Of a stretch of DNA of 64,000 bases, positions 56,392 to 64,000 are shown one piece after another. The translations under genes were made by a program, and so were the position numbers. Numbering within the stretch: the first letter of the stretch is position 1; every line of letters begins with the position of its first letter. The notes under the pieces are model-generated. The model did not search any database. It had not been told where the DNA came from and worked only from the letters and a program-made list of their open reading frames with translations. The DNA is from Alistipes sp. Marseille-P5061 (GTDB taxonomy: Bacteria; Bacteroidota; Bacteroidia; Bacteroidales; Rikenellaceae): contig NZ_LT985748.1 in assembly GCF_900290115.1 (NCBI RefSeq), positions 563,120-627,119 of the forward strand, in the 5' to 3' direction.

Positions 56392-58887
56392 CTATCGCTC
56401 CGCTTCCTTGGCGGACGGGGCCGCCTGCGCGACCGGAGCCGCAGCCGGGTCGGCCGGCTCGAGCGCCAGACGCAGCACGTCGTCGTTCGTCCGCACGTAG
56501 TGGAACGTCAGCCCCTCGATGTACTCGGGCTTGATTTCGGCGATGTCCTTGCGGTTCTCCTCCGAGAGAATCAGGTCGGTGATGCCGGCGCGCTTGGCAG
56601 CCAGAATCTTCTCCTTGACGCCGCCCACGGGCATCACGCGGCCGCGCAGGGTCGTTTCGCCCGTCATGGCAATCCGCTCCTTCACCTTGCGGCCCGTGTA
56701 GGTCGAGACAATCGAGGTGACCATCGTGATGCCGGCCGATGGTCCGTCCTTGGGGATGGCCCCCTCGGGGACGTGGATGTTGATGTCGTTCGTCTCAAAG
56801 AGCTTGGGGTCGATGCCCAGCTCGGCGTAGTGGGCCATTACCCACTCGTGGGCGATGGTGGCCGACTCCTTCATCACATCGCCCAGATTGCCCGTCAGAC
56901 TGATGCGCCCCTTGCCGGGGGTCAGGCACGACTCGATGTAGAGGATGTCGCCCCCCACCTCGGTCCAGGCAAGGCCCGTCACGACGCCCGTCATGCCGCC
57001 CACCTCGTACTCTTCACGGAGGAACTTGGGCATGCCGAGAATCCGCTCCACCTCGGCAGCCGACATGGCCGCCTCATAGGGCTCGTCGAAGGCAATCTGC
57101 TTGGCACGGGCACGGGCCAGCTTGGCCAGATGCTTGTCGAGCGAACGGACGCCCGCCTCGCGCGTGTAGCCCGAGATGAGCTGCTCGACCACCTCGGGCG
57201 TCAGCGTCAGCTCTCCGTCGGGAATGCCGTGCGCCTTGCACTGCTTGGGCAGCAGGTGGTCCAGCGCAATGCGGACCTTCTCCTCGAGCAGGTAGCCCGG
57301 GATGTTAATCATCTCCATACGGTCACGCAGCGCCGGGGCGATGTTGCCCACGTTGTTGGCCGTGGCGATAAAGAGTACCTTCGACAGGTCGTACTCCATG
57401 TCGATGTAGTTGTCGTGGAAGGTGGTGTTCTGCTCGGGGTCGAGCACCTCCAGCAGGGCGCTCGAGGGGTCGCCGTGGTTCGAAACCGTCACCTTGTCAA
57501 CCTCGTCGAGAATGATGACCGGATTCGACGAACCGCACCGCTTGATGGTCTGGATGATGCGGCCCGGCATGGCACCGATGTAGGTGCGGCGGTGTCCGCG
57601 AATCTCCGACTCGTCGTGCAGGCCGCCCAGCGAGATGCGCCCGAACTTGCGTCCCAGCGCCGCCGCCACCGACTTGCCCAGCGAGGTCTTGCCCACTCCC
57701 GGAGGGCCGTAGAGGCAGAGAATCGGCGACTTGAGGTCGCCCTTGAGCTTGATGACGGCCAGATGCTCGAGGATGCGCTCCTTGACCTCCTCGAGTCCGA
57801 AGTGGTCGTGGTCGAGCTGTTCGCGGGCGCACTTCAGGTCGAGGTTGTCCTTCGTCACGTCGTTCCACGGCAGCTCCAGAAGCAGCTGGAGGTAGGTCAT
57901 CTGGACCGAGTACTCCGCCACGGCGGGGTTCAGCCGCTCGACCTTCTGCAGCTCCTTCTCGAAGGTTTCGCCCACCTCCTTGGGCCAGTTCTTCTTCTTG
58001 GCCTCCTCGCGCATGCGCTCGATGTCGGCATCGGCGCCGTCGCCCAGTTCGTCCTGGATGGTGCGCATCTGCTGCTGGAGGTAGTAGTCGCGCTGCTGCT
58101 TGTCGATTTCCTGCTTGACGCGCTCCTGGATTTCGTTCTTGAGCTCGGCCAGCTGCTGTTCGCGAATCAGAATCTCGAGCAGCTTGCGGGCACGCGCCAG
58201 CAGACCCGGAGCCTCGAGCAGCGACTGACGGTCCTCGTCCGAAAGCTCCAGATTGGTGCAGATGAAGTTGATGATGCCCCGCTTCGAGTCGATGTTCTTG
58301 ATGGCGAAGGCCGCCTCCTTGGGCATGTTGGGCGAAATGTTGATGATGCCCAGCGCCACGTCGCGAATCGAGTCGACCAGCGCCTCGAACTCGATGCTCC
58401 GCACGTCGGGCATCGTGTCGCGCAGCGCCGTCACGCGCGCCTTGAAGTAGGGCTCCGTCGAGACATACTCGCCGATTTCAATCTTCTCAAGTCCGTTGAG
58501 AATCACCGTCAGGTTGCCGTTGGGCATCTCCAGAATCTTGATGATGCGCGCAGCGGTGCCCACCTTGTACATGTCGTCGGGCGAGGGGTCTTCCACCTCG
58601 CTCTCGCGCTGGAGCACGGCGCCCAGGATGCCGTTCTCGGCATTGACCGCGCGCACCAGCGAAATGCTCTTGTCGCGCCCGACCGTAATGGGGGTGATGG
58701 CCCCCGGGAAGAGCACCGACGAACGCAGCGTGAGAATCGGAATCACGTCGGGGATTTCGGTATCCTCCACCGGTTCGTCGCCACCCGTCACGATGGGAAT
58801 GACCCGATGCTTGCCGTCGAGTACCTCGGGCAAAACGTTCACGTCGTCGATTTCGACGGCTTCAATCTTCTTATCTTTTTCGTTCAT
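56392..58887 (-). CDS. lon: ATP-dependent serine protease Lon
   Basis: Lon degrades damaged and regulatory proteins. The start at 58887 (MNEKDKKIEAVEID) gives 831 aa. Domains: N-terminal LON substrate-binding (about 40-240), coiled region, AAA+ module with Walker A GPPGVGKTSLGKS and the EVDKVTVSNHGDPSSALLEVLDPEQN block (in parts), and the C-terminal Ser-Lys protease with PKDGPSAG (catalytic Ser) and a VKEKILAAKRAG segment near the dyad Lys. Its -7 box is at 58915. The tail is Pro/Ala-rich. Confidence 0.98.
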   Translation of the reverse strand: MNEKDKKIEAVEIDDVNVLPEVLDGKHRVIPIVTGGDEPVEDTEIPDVIPILTLRSSVLFPGAITPITVGRDKSISLVRAVNAENGILGAVLQRESEVEDPSPDDMYKVGTAARIIKILEMPNGNLTVILNGLEKIEIGEYVSTEPYFKARVTALRDTMPDVRSIEFEALVDSIRDVALGIINISPNMPKEAAFAIKNIDSKRGIINFICTNLELSDEDRQSLLEAPGLLARARKLLEILIREQQLAELKNEIQERVKQEIDKQQRDYYLQQQMRTIQDELGDGADADIERMREEAKKKNWPKEVGETFEKELQKVERLNPAVAEYSVQMTYLQLLLELPWNDVTKDNLDLKCAREQLDHDHFGLEEVKERILEHLAVIKLKGDLKSPILCLYGPPGVGKTSLGKSVAAALGRKFGRISLGGLHDESEIRGHRRTYIGAMPGRIIQTIKRCGSSNPVIILDEVDKVTVSNHGDPSSALLEVLDPEQNTTFHDNYIDMEYDLSKVLFIATANNVGNIAPALRDRMEMINIPGYLLEEKVRIALDHLLPKQCKAHGIPDGELTLTPEVVEQLISGYTREAGVRSLDKHLAKLARARAKQIAFDEPYEAAMSAAEVERILGMPKFLREEYEVGGMTGVVTGLAWTEVGGDILYIESCLTPGKGRISLTGNLGDVMKESATIAHEWVMAHYAELGIDPKLFETNDINIHVPEGAIPKDGPSAGITMVTSIVSTYTGRKVKERIAMTGETTLRGRVMPVGGVKEKILAAKRAGITDLILSEENRKDIAEIKPEYIEGLTFHYVRTNDDVLRLALEPADPAAAPVAQAAPSAKEAER

Positions 58888-58914
58888 GGTTCTCCTACAA
58901 AATATATATGGTTG

Positions 58915-58922
58915 CAAAGGTA
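58915..58922 (-). promoter_or_regulatory. -7 box (TACCTTTG) for lon
   Basis: A consensus box on the minus strand 28 bp before the lon ATG, in the 114-bp gap shared with valS. Confidence 0.6.
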
Positions 58923-58945
58923 ACGATTTTTCAGAAATTTTATTT

Positions 58946-58973
58946 TATCTTTGGCAGATTGTTAATAACTTTG
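58946..58973 (+). promoter_or_regulatory. Two possible -7 boxes for valS (TATCTTTG and TAACTTTG)
   Basis: Consensus boxes at 58946-58953 and 58966-58973, 20 bp apart, upstream of the valS ATG at 59002. Either or both may be used. They face away from the lon box 25 bp to the left. Confidence 0.6.
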
Positions 58974-59001
58974 CAGTCCAAATCACGTAAAAAACCGAAT
59001 C

Positions 59002-61635
59002 ATGCAGCTCGCAGACAAATACGCGCCTCAGGATATCGAGGCCAAATGGTACGACTTCTGGATTCAGCACCGCTTCTTCCACTCGGAACCCGACAAGCGG
59101 CAACCCTATACCATCGTCATCCCGCCCCCCAACGTCACGGGCATGCTCCACATGGGCCACATGCTCAACAACACGCTGCAGGACGTGCTCATCCGCCGCG
59201 CCCGCATGACGGGCCGCAACGCCTGCTGGGTGCCGGGCATGGACCACGCCTCGATTGCCACCGAGGCCAAGGTGGTGGCGATGCTCCACGAAAAGGGGAT
59301 TGAAAAGTCGCAGCTCACGCGCGAGGAGTTCCTCCGCTACGCCTGGGAGTGGAAGGAGAAGTACGGCGGCATGATTCTCCGCCAGCTGCGCAAGCTGGGC
59401 GCCTCGTGCGACTGGGAGCGCACCTGCTTCACGATGGACGAGGTGCGCACGCGCAGCGTCATCCACGTCTTCTGCGACCTCTACGAAAAGGGCAAAATCT
59501 ACCGCGGCGTGCGGATGGTCAACTGGGACCCCGCAGCCAAGACGGCCCTCTCGGACGAGGAGGTGGTCTTCAAGGAGTCGCACGGCAAGCTATACTACCT
59601 GCGCTACAAGATTGAGGGCACGGAGCAGTACATCGTCGTGGCCACGACGCGTCCCGAGACCATTCTGGGCGATACTGCGCTCTGCGTCAACCCCAACGAC
59701 CCGCGCTACGCCTCGCTGCCGGCCGACGCACGCGTCATCGTGCCGCTGGTCGGCCGCTCTATTCCGGTCATCCGCGACGAGTATGTCGACATCGACTTCG
59801 GAACCGGCGCGCTGAAGGTCACCCCTGCCCACGACGTGAACGACTACATGCTGGGCGAGAAGTACAACCTCGAGACGATTGACATCTTCAACGACGACGG
59901 CACGGTGAACGACAAGGTGGGCATGTACGTGGGCCAGGACCGCTTCGACGTGCGCCGCCAGATTGAGAAGGACCTCGACGCGGCCGGGCTGCTCGAGAAG
60001 ACCGAGGACTATACGAACAACGTCGGCTACTCGGAGCGCACGGGCGTGGCCATCGAGCCCAAGCTCTCGATGCAGTGGTTCCTCTCGATGCAGGAGCTCG
60101 CGGAGCCGGCGACGAAGGCCGTCATGGAGGATGCCATCCGCTTCGTCCCCGAAAAGTACAAGAACACCTACCGCCACTGGATGGAGAACATCAAGGACTG
60201 GTGCATCTCGCGCCAGCTGTGGTGGGGTCAGCGCATCCCGGCCTACTACCTTCCGAAGGGAGGCTACGTGGTGGCCGAGACGGCCGAGGAGGCCCTCGAA
60301 AAGGCCCGCGCCAAGACGGGCGACGCCACGCTCCAGGCCAGCGACCTGCGCCAGGACGACGACGTGCTCGACACGTGGTTCTCGTCGTGGCTCTGGCCCA
60401 TCTCGGTCTTCGACGGCATCCTGCACCCGCACAACCCCGAAATCGAATACTACTACCCCACCAACGACCTGGTGACGGGCCCCGACATCATCTTCTTCTG
60501 GGTGGCCCGCATGATTATGGCGGGGTATGAATACCGCCACGAGAAGCCCTTCGGCAACGTCTACTTCACGGGCATCGTGCGCGACAAAATCGGCCGCAAG
60601 ATGTCCAAGCAGCTCGGCAACTCGCCCGACCCGCTGGACCTCATCGCGCAGTACGGCGCCGACGGCATGCGTGTGGCGATGCTCATGTCCTCGTCGGCCG
60701 GCAACGACGTGATGTTCGACGAGGCGCTCTGCGAGCAGGGCCGCAACTTCGGCAACAAAATCTGGAACGCATACCGGCTGGTCAACGGCTGGCAGGTCGA
60801 CGAGAAGCTCGCACAGAACGAGGTGAACGCCGCTGCCGTCGAGTGGTTCCGCAACATCATGCGCCGCAACATCACCGAGCTGGAGGCCGACTTCCGCAGC
60901 TACCGCATCTCGGAGGCCTTCAAGCGGCTCTACAAGCTCTTCTGGGACGACTTCAGCGGCTGGTACCTCGAGCTGGTGAAGCCCGCCTACCAGTGTCCCA
61001 TCGACGCCGAGACGCTCGCCCGCACGAAGGAGTTCTTCGACGAACTGCTCCGCCTGCTCCACCCCTTCATGCCCTTCGTCACCGAGGAGCTCTGGCAGCA
61101 CCTCGCACCGCGCCGCGAGGATGAGACTATCATGCTGGCACAGCAGCCCGCAGCCGGCGAGGCGGCGGACGAGCAGTTGCTGGCGCGCTTCGAGCTGGTG
61201 CAGGAGGTCATCACGGCCGTCCGCAACATCCGCAAGCAGCGGAACATTCCCCAGAAGGAGGCGCTGCGACTCGAGGTGATGGCCGACGAGAACTACCCCG
61301 CAGAGTATGCTCCGGTGCTGGTCAAGATGCTCAACCTGAGCGAGGTAAAGTGCGTCACCGAGAAGGACGACACGGCCGCGGCATTCATCGTCAAGACGAC
61401 GCGCTACTTCGTCCCGATGGAGGGGCGCATCGACGTGGAGGCCGAGCGTGCGAAGCTGCAGCATGACCTCGAATACTACGAAGGCTTCCTCGCCTCGGTG
61501 ATGAAGAAGCTCTCGAACGAGCGCTTCGTGCAGTCGGCCCCCGAGAAGGTGGTGGCCAACGAGCGGGCCAAGCAGGCCGACGCCGAGGCGAAAATCGTCG
61601 CGCTGCGCGAACAGCTCGCCGCACTGACGAAATAG
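59002..61635 (+). CDS. valS: Valyl-tRNA synthetase
   Basis: ValS charges tRNA-Val and edits threonine. The 877-aa protein has [14 protein letters not shown] (41-54 region, the HIGH motif), the [13 protein letters not shown] region, the CP1 editing domain (about 190-340; [25 protein letters not shown]), KMSK in [14 protein letters not shown], an anticodon-binding domain and a C-terminal coiled-coil arm (about 810-877). The length is normal for bacteria. Confidence 0.98.
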   Translation: MQLADKYAPQDIEAKWYDFWIQHRFFHSEPDKRQPYTIVIPPPNVTGMLHMGHMLNNTLQDVLIRRARMTGRNACWVPGMDHASIATEAKVVAMLHEKGIEKSQLTREEFLRYAWEWKEKYGGMILRQLRKLGASCDWERTCFTMDEVRTRSVIHVFCDLYEKGKIYRGVRMVNWDPAAKTALSDEEVVFKESHGKLYYLRYKIEGTEQYIVVATTRPETILGDTALCVNPNDPRYASLPADARVIVPLVGRSIPVIRDEYVDIDFGTGALKVTPAHDVNDYMLGEKYNLETIDIFNDDGTVNDKVGMYVGQDRFDVRRQIEKDLDAAGLLEKTEDYTNNVGYSERTGVAIEPKLSMQWFLSMQELAEPATKAVMEDAIRFVPEKYKNTYRHWMENIKDWCISRQLWWGQRIPAYYLPKGGYVVAETAEEALEKARAKTGDATLQASDLRQDDDVLDTWFSSWLWPISVFDGILHPHNPEIEYYYPTNDLVTGPDIIFFWVARMIMAGYEYRHEKPFGNVYFTGIVRDKIGRKMSKQLGNSPDPLDLIAQYGADGMRVAMLMSSSAGNDVMFDEALCEQGRNFGNKIWNAYRLVNGWQVDEKLAQNEVNAAAVEWFRNIMRRNITELEADFRSYRISEAFKRLYKLFWDDFSGWYLELVKPAYQCPIDAETLARTKEFFDELLRLLHPFMPFVTEELWQHLAPRREDETIMLAQQPAAGEAADEQLLARFELVQEVITAVRNIRKQRNIPQKEALRLEVMADENYPAEYAPVLVKMLNLSEVKCVTEKDDTAAAFIVKTTRYFVPMEGRIDVEAERAKLQHDLEYYEGFLASVMKKLSNERFVQSAPEKVVANERAKQADAEAKIVALREQLAALTK

Positions 61636-61774
61636 GGTCCCCACCAACGGGCGACAGCCGATGCCGCCTGCGGGCCCGCAGAACCGGATGCTCCTCGCCC
61701 CCGAAGGGACGGGGAGCATTGGTTTGCCCGGGACAGCGAAAGGCTGGCCGCATGGGGGGGGCGACAGGGCTCAA

Positions 61775-61890
61775 CCGGACGGACAAACAGAAGGGCTGAA
61801 AGACAGAAGGACTGAAGGTCCGACAGACAACCGGACAGACAACGGACGGGCAGACGGGGCCGAAGAACAGACTGTCTGGACAGACAGACG
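61775..61890. repeat. Degenerate GGACAGAC/GACAGAAGG repeat before rnhA
   Basis: This purine-rich stretch between valS and rnhA has many imperfect copies of a roughly 8-bp motif (GGACAGAC, GACAGAAG, GGACTGAAG). It includes the small palindromic piece GTCTGGACAGAC. Period is not constant. The whole 61636-61919 gap holds no other clear element. Confidence 0.6.
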
Positions 61891-61919
61891 ACGAAACAGC
61901 AAAAGACAACCGCACGACT

Positions 61920-62378
61920 TTGGAAATCACAATCTATACCGACGGTTCGGCGCTGGGCAACCCGGGGCCGGGAGGCTACGGCGTGGTGATGCTCGCCGGC
62001 CGCTTCCGCAAGGAGCTCTCGCAGGGCTACCGTCTGACGACGAACAACCGCATGGAGCTCATGGCGGTCTGCGTGGCGCTCGAGACGCTCCGCTTCGAGG
62101 GCTCCGACGTGACGCTCTACTCCGACTCGAAATACGTGGTCGACGCCGTGACCAAAGGGTGGGTCTTCGGCTGGGAGCGCAAGGGCTTCGCCGGCAAGAA
62201 GAACCCCGACCTCTGGATGCGCTTCCTGCGCATCTACCGCCGCCACCATGTCCGCTTCGTCTGGGTGAAGGGGCATGCCGAGACGGTCGAGAACAACCGC
62301 TGCGACCAGCTGGCCGTCGCGGCGGCCAACGACCGGCTCCGTCTGCTCGAGGATACGGGCTACACGCCCGGCGCCTGA
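61920..62378 (+). CDS. rnhA: Ribonuclease HI with a TTG start
   Basis: RNase HI removes RNA from RNA-DNA hybrids. The 152-aa protein shows all four catalytic acids: Asp8 (IYTDGSALGNPGPGG), Glu in NNRMELMAV, Asp in LYSDSKYVV, and Asp in NNRCDQLAVAAA. The family N terminus aligns to TTG at 61920-61922 (written as Met); no ATG stands at a suitable place upstream, so TTG is the probable start. No ribosome-binding site is expected in this group. Confidence 0.95.
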   Translation: MEITIYTDGSALGNPGPGGYGVVMLAGRFRKELSQGYRLTTNNRMELMAVCVALETLRFEGSDVTLYSDSKYVVDAVTKGWVFGWERKGFAGKKNPDLWMRFLRIYRRHHVRFVWVKGHAETVENNRCDQLAVAAANDRLRLLEDTGYTPGA

Positions 62379-62429
62379 CGGCCGCCCTCGTCGGGCGGAG
62401 TTCTGCATCCACCGTGCAGTTTCGAAGAG

Positions 62430-62453
62430 AGGTCCCTGCTCCGGAAGGGACCT
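62430..62453 (+). terminator. Hairpin after rnhA
   Basis: AGGTCCCT (62430-62437) pairs with AGGGACCT (62446-62453). A smaller CCGCCC/GGGCGG hairpin lies at 62382-62398. No T-tract, so function as a terminator is unsure. The 62379-62689 gap contains no gene apart from these hairpins and a purine-rich stretch. Confidence 0.45.
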
Positions 62454-62614
62454 TGCAACGAACGGCCGGGCAACCCAAGTCCGGAGGGAGGAGGCTGCCG
62501 GGTAAAGCGGGGAAATTTTCCGGAAATGAAGAGACCCGGCGGAACGGAGAAGGCGGAGTCCCCGGAGAAGAAGGAAGAGGCAGAGGAGCAGGCCAGGCCC
62601 TGCTGCACAAGAAT

Positions 62615-62666
62615 CGGAGAGCCCGGGAGGAGCCGTTACGACTCACCTCCCGGGCTCTCCGGTTTT
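62615..62666. terminator. Bidirectional terminator between rnhA and the flavin reductase gene
   Basis: Sixteen-base arms (62615-62630 and 62646-62661) pair perfectly and are followed by GTTTT on the right. It serves two converging genes. Confidence 0.82.
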
Positions 62667-62689
62667 CATTGCCCCGCCGGACCTGAGGG

Positions 62690-63208
62690 TTACTCCCCGT
62701 CGCGCACGAAGACGTGCTCAATCTGGACGATGTAGCAGTAGTGCAGGTCGTGGTCGGGATACATGCGCTCGAGCAGCTCCTTCTGCAGGAAGCCCTCGGC
62801 CTCGAACCGCCCGACATACATCTTGCGGCACTCCAGCACCAGACGCGCCTCGCCCACGGCCGGCGTTCCGGCATCGGTCCGCACGACGGTGAGTCCCGAA
62901 GCGGCGAACTTGTCCCCCTCGCGCCCCGAATGGCTGCCGCAGTAACGCAGCGCATCGCGGTAGCGCTCGTCGAAGAACGAGAGCGTCAGCCGCTCGTTCG
63001 CCTCGACGAACTGACGCGTGTAGCGCGTCGGACGGATGACGACCATGGCGGCCGGATGGCCCCATATCTGACCCACGAAGCCCCAGCTGGCGGTCATCGT
63101 GTTGCACCGCGAGGCATCACCCGCCGTGATGAGCATCCACTCCTGTCCGATGGCGCGGATGAAGTTGTCGGTGATGTCCAGGGGCGAAATTTCATGAAAG
63201 TGTTGCAT
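62690..63208 (-). CDS. Flavin reductase-like (FMN-binding split barrel) protein
   Basis: The 172-aa protein has the flavin-reductase split-barrel pattern: LITAGDASRCNTMTASWGFVGQIWGHP (in parts), VVIRPTRYTRQFVE and SFFDERYRDALRYCG with GDKFAASGLTV. Such proteins reduce or bind FMN with NAD(P)H; related ones in anaerobes serve as flavoredoxin-like carriers. The closest partner is unknown. It is transcribed alone from the minus strand. Its upstream gap is T/A-rich without a clear -7 box. Confidence 0.88.
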   Translation of the reverse strand: MQHFHEISPLDITDNFIRAIGQEWMLITAGDASRCNTMTASWGFVGQIWGHPAAMVVIRPTRYTRQFVEANERLTLSFFDERYRDALRYCGSHSGREGDKFAASGLTVVRTDAGTPAVGEARLVLECRKMYVGRFEAEGFLQKELLERMYPDHDLHYCYIVQIEHVFVRDGE

Positions 63209-63291
63209 GTTTTTTTCGTTTTTTTACTCCATAAAAGTAGAATAAAATCGGGAAACATGTGCCGGAATTCCGAAAATCACATTATTCTTCC

Positions 63292-63299
63292 TATCTTTG
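63292..63299 (+). promoter_or_regulatory. -7 box (TATCTTTG) for the ABC exporter gene
   Basis: A consensus box 33 bp before the ATG at 63333, leader about 30 nt. Confidence 0.65.
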
Positions 63300-63332
63300 T
63301 AGACGTTTAGAAAAACATAATCCCATCGCCCG

Positions 63333-64000
63333 ATGTTCAAGACCTACCTGCGGCTGCTGGGCTTCGCCAAGCCCATCGAGAAATATGCCATCCCCTACTT
63401 CTTCTATGCCGCATTCTACGCCCTGTTCAACACCATCAACTTCGTCCTGATTATCCCGATTCTCACGACGCTGTTCGACCCCGAATACGAATTCCAGCCC
63501 GTCTACGAACTGCCCCACCATCTGGGCATCAACCAGGAGACCTTCGCCCAGCTCATCGGCTACCTCTACACGAAGCTCTTCGGCACCGACTTCAGCGTCT
63601 TCCGCATCCTCGTGCTGCTGGCCCTCACGGTGATAGTCACCAGCCTGCTGAGCAACACGTTCCGCTATCTGAGCTCGTGGACCATCGAAAACATGCGCAC
63701 CCGCACGCTGCAGCGTATCCGCAACGAGGTATTCGACAACGTGATGAACATGCACGTGGGCTTCTTCAGCGACCAGCGCAAGGGCGACGTCATCTCGAAA
63801 ATCACCAACGACGTCTCGGTCGTGCAGTTCTGCATCACCAACACGCTGCAGGTGGCCTTCCGCGAGCCGCTGCTCATCATCGGCTATCTGGTGGCGATGA
63901 TTCTCATCTCGTGGGAGCTGGCTCTCTTCTCGATTCTCTTCCTGCCCGTCGTGGCGCTGCTCATCGGGCGGATTGTCAAGAAGCTGCGCCACCCGGCCAA
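63333..64000 (+). CDS. ABC exporter, permease part (MsbA/LptA-like; 3' end outside window)
   Basis: The frame starts at 63333 (MFKTYLRLLGFAKPIEKYA) and is open to the window edge, showing 222 residues. The visible part is an ABC_membrane domain with hydrophobic helices near 21-46, 88-108 and 180-215 and the coupling-type segment NMRTRTLQRIRNEVFDNVMNMHVGFFSDQRKGDVISKITNDVSVVQ (in parts). This resembles the MsbA/lipid exporter group; the ATP-binding half lies beyond the window. A lipid A flippase role would fit the many envelope genes here but is not shown. Confidence 0.88.
   Translation, partial: MFKTYLRLLGFAKPIEKYAIPYFFYAAFYALFNTINFVLIIPILTTLFDPEYEFQPVYELPHHLGINQETFAQLIGYLYTKLFGTDFSVFRILVLLALTVIVTSLLSNTFRYLSSWTIENMRTRTLQRIRNEVFDNVMNMHVGFFSDQRKGDVISKITNDVSVVQFCITNTLQVAFREPLLIIGYLVAMILISWELALFSILFLPVVALLIGRIVKKLRHPA

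Overview
This 64 kb window looks like chromosomal housekeeping DNA from a GC-rich member of the Bacteroidales. An Alistipes-like (Rikenellaceae) genome fits best. That placement is inference from several signs: GC-rich coding DNA with A/T-rich promoters, Bacteroidetes-type -7 boxes (TAnnTTTG, sometimes with TTTG about 20 bp upstream), no Shine-Dalgarno sequences, many lipoproteins with SusB-type (GH97) and GH2 glycosidases, dipeptidyl peptidase III, an M16 protease lipoprotein, and the KDO/lipid A genes of a Gram-negative. I saw no insertion sequence, prophage, CRISPR array, rRNA or tRNA.

Layout. 1-12 kb: 3' part of ruvB, a single-domain malic enzyme, a TapB/DUF3108-like exported protein, aroB (-), typA, small membrane proteins, two lipoproteins, an M1-like metallopeptidase, rpiB and ispE (-). 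12-23 kb: secA, dCMP deaminase, an SDR enzyme, a GH2 glycosidase, a membrane/cytidylate-kinase-like fusion (-) and an AraC regulator. 23-31 kb: ssb, purine nucleoside phosphorylase and lpxK in one minus-strand run; then an M23 lipoprotein, ispD, a PH-domain membrane protein, rubredoxin (54 aa), and DPP III (-). 31-38 kb: an outer-membrane barrel (-), panC-panD, a DUF456 protein, an M16 protease, ahcY (-). 38.5-44 kb: a compact minus-strand operon rsfS-ftsH-cdsA-psd-AI-2E family transporter-riboflavin kinase. 44-51 kb: oxyR (-), trpS, a ClC channel, a mini PAS protein with threonine aldolase, and a membrane protein/XRE regulator pair with a palindromic operator. 51-64 kb: GH97 glycosidase, kdsD-kdsA, kdsB and lon (all -), valS, rnhA, a flavin reductase (-) and the start of an ABC exporter.

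How the genes fit together. Envelope building dominates: KDO synthesis and activation (KdsD, KdsA, KdsB), lipid A 4'-kinase (LpxK), phosphatidylethanolamine synthesis (CdsA, Psd), protein export (SecA), and isoprenoid precursors (IspD, IspE). Protein synthesis and quality control are served by TypA, RsfS, TrpS, ValS, FtsH and Lon. Cofactor genes are PanC, PanD and riboflavin kinase. GH2 and GH97 enzymes degrade glycans outside the cytoplasm.

Most unusual are the spaces between genes. At least six intergenic gaps hold unrelated short GC-rich tandem repeats (periods of about 5-17 bp), and many genes end in long near-perfect hairpins, often shared by convergent genes. Several promoters lie so close to the start codon that the mRNA would have almost no leader. 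I found no clear multi-gene system of unknown type. The best candidates for something new are the intergenic minisatellites, the operator/XRE/membrane cassette at 50.2 kb, the kinase-membrane fusion at 20-21 kb and a possible structured trpS leader.
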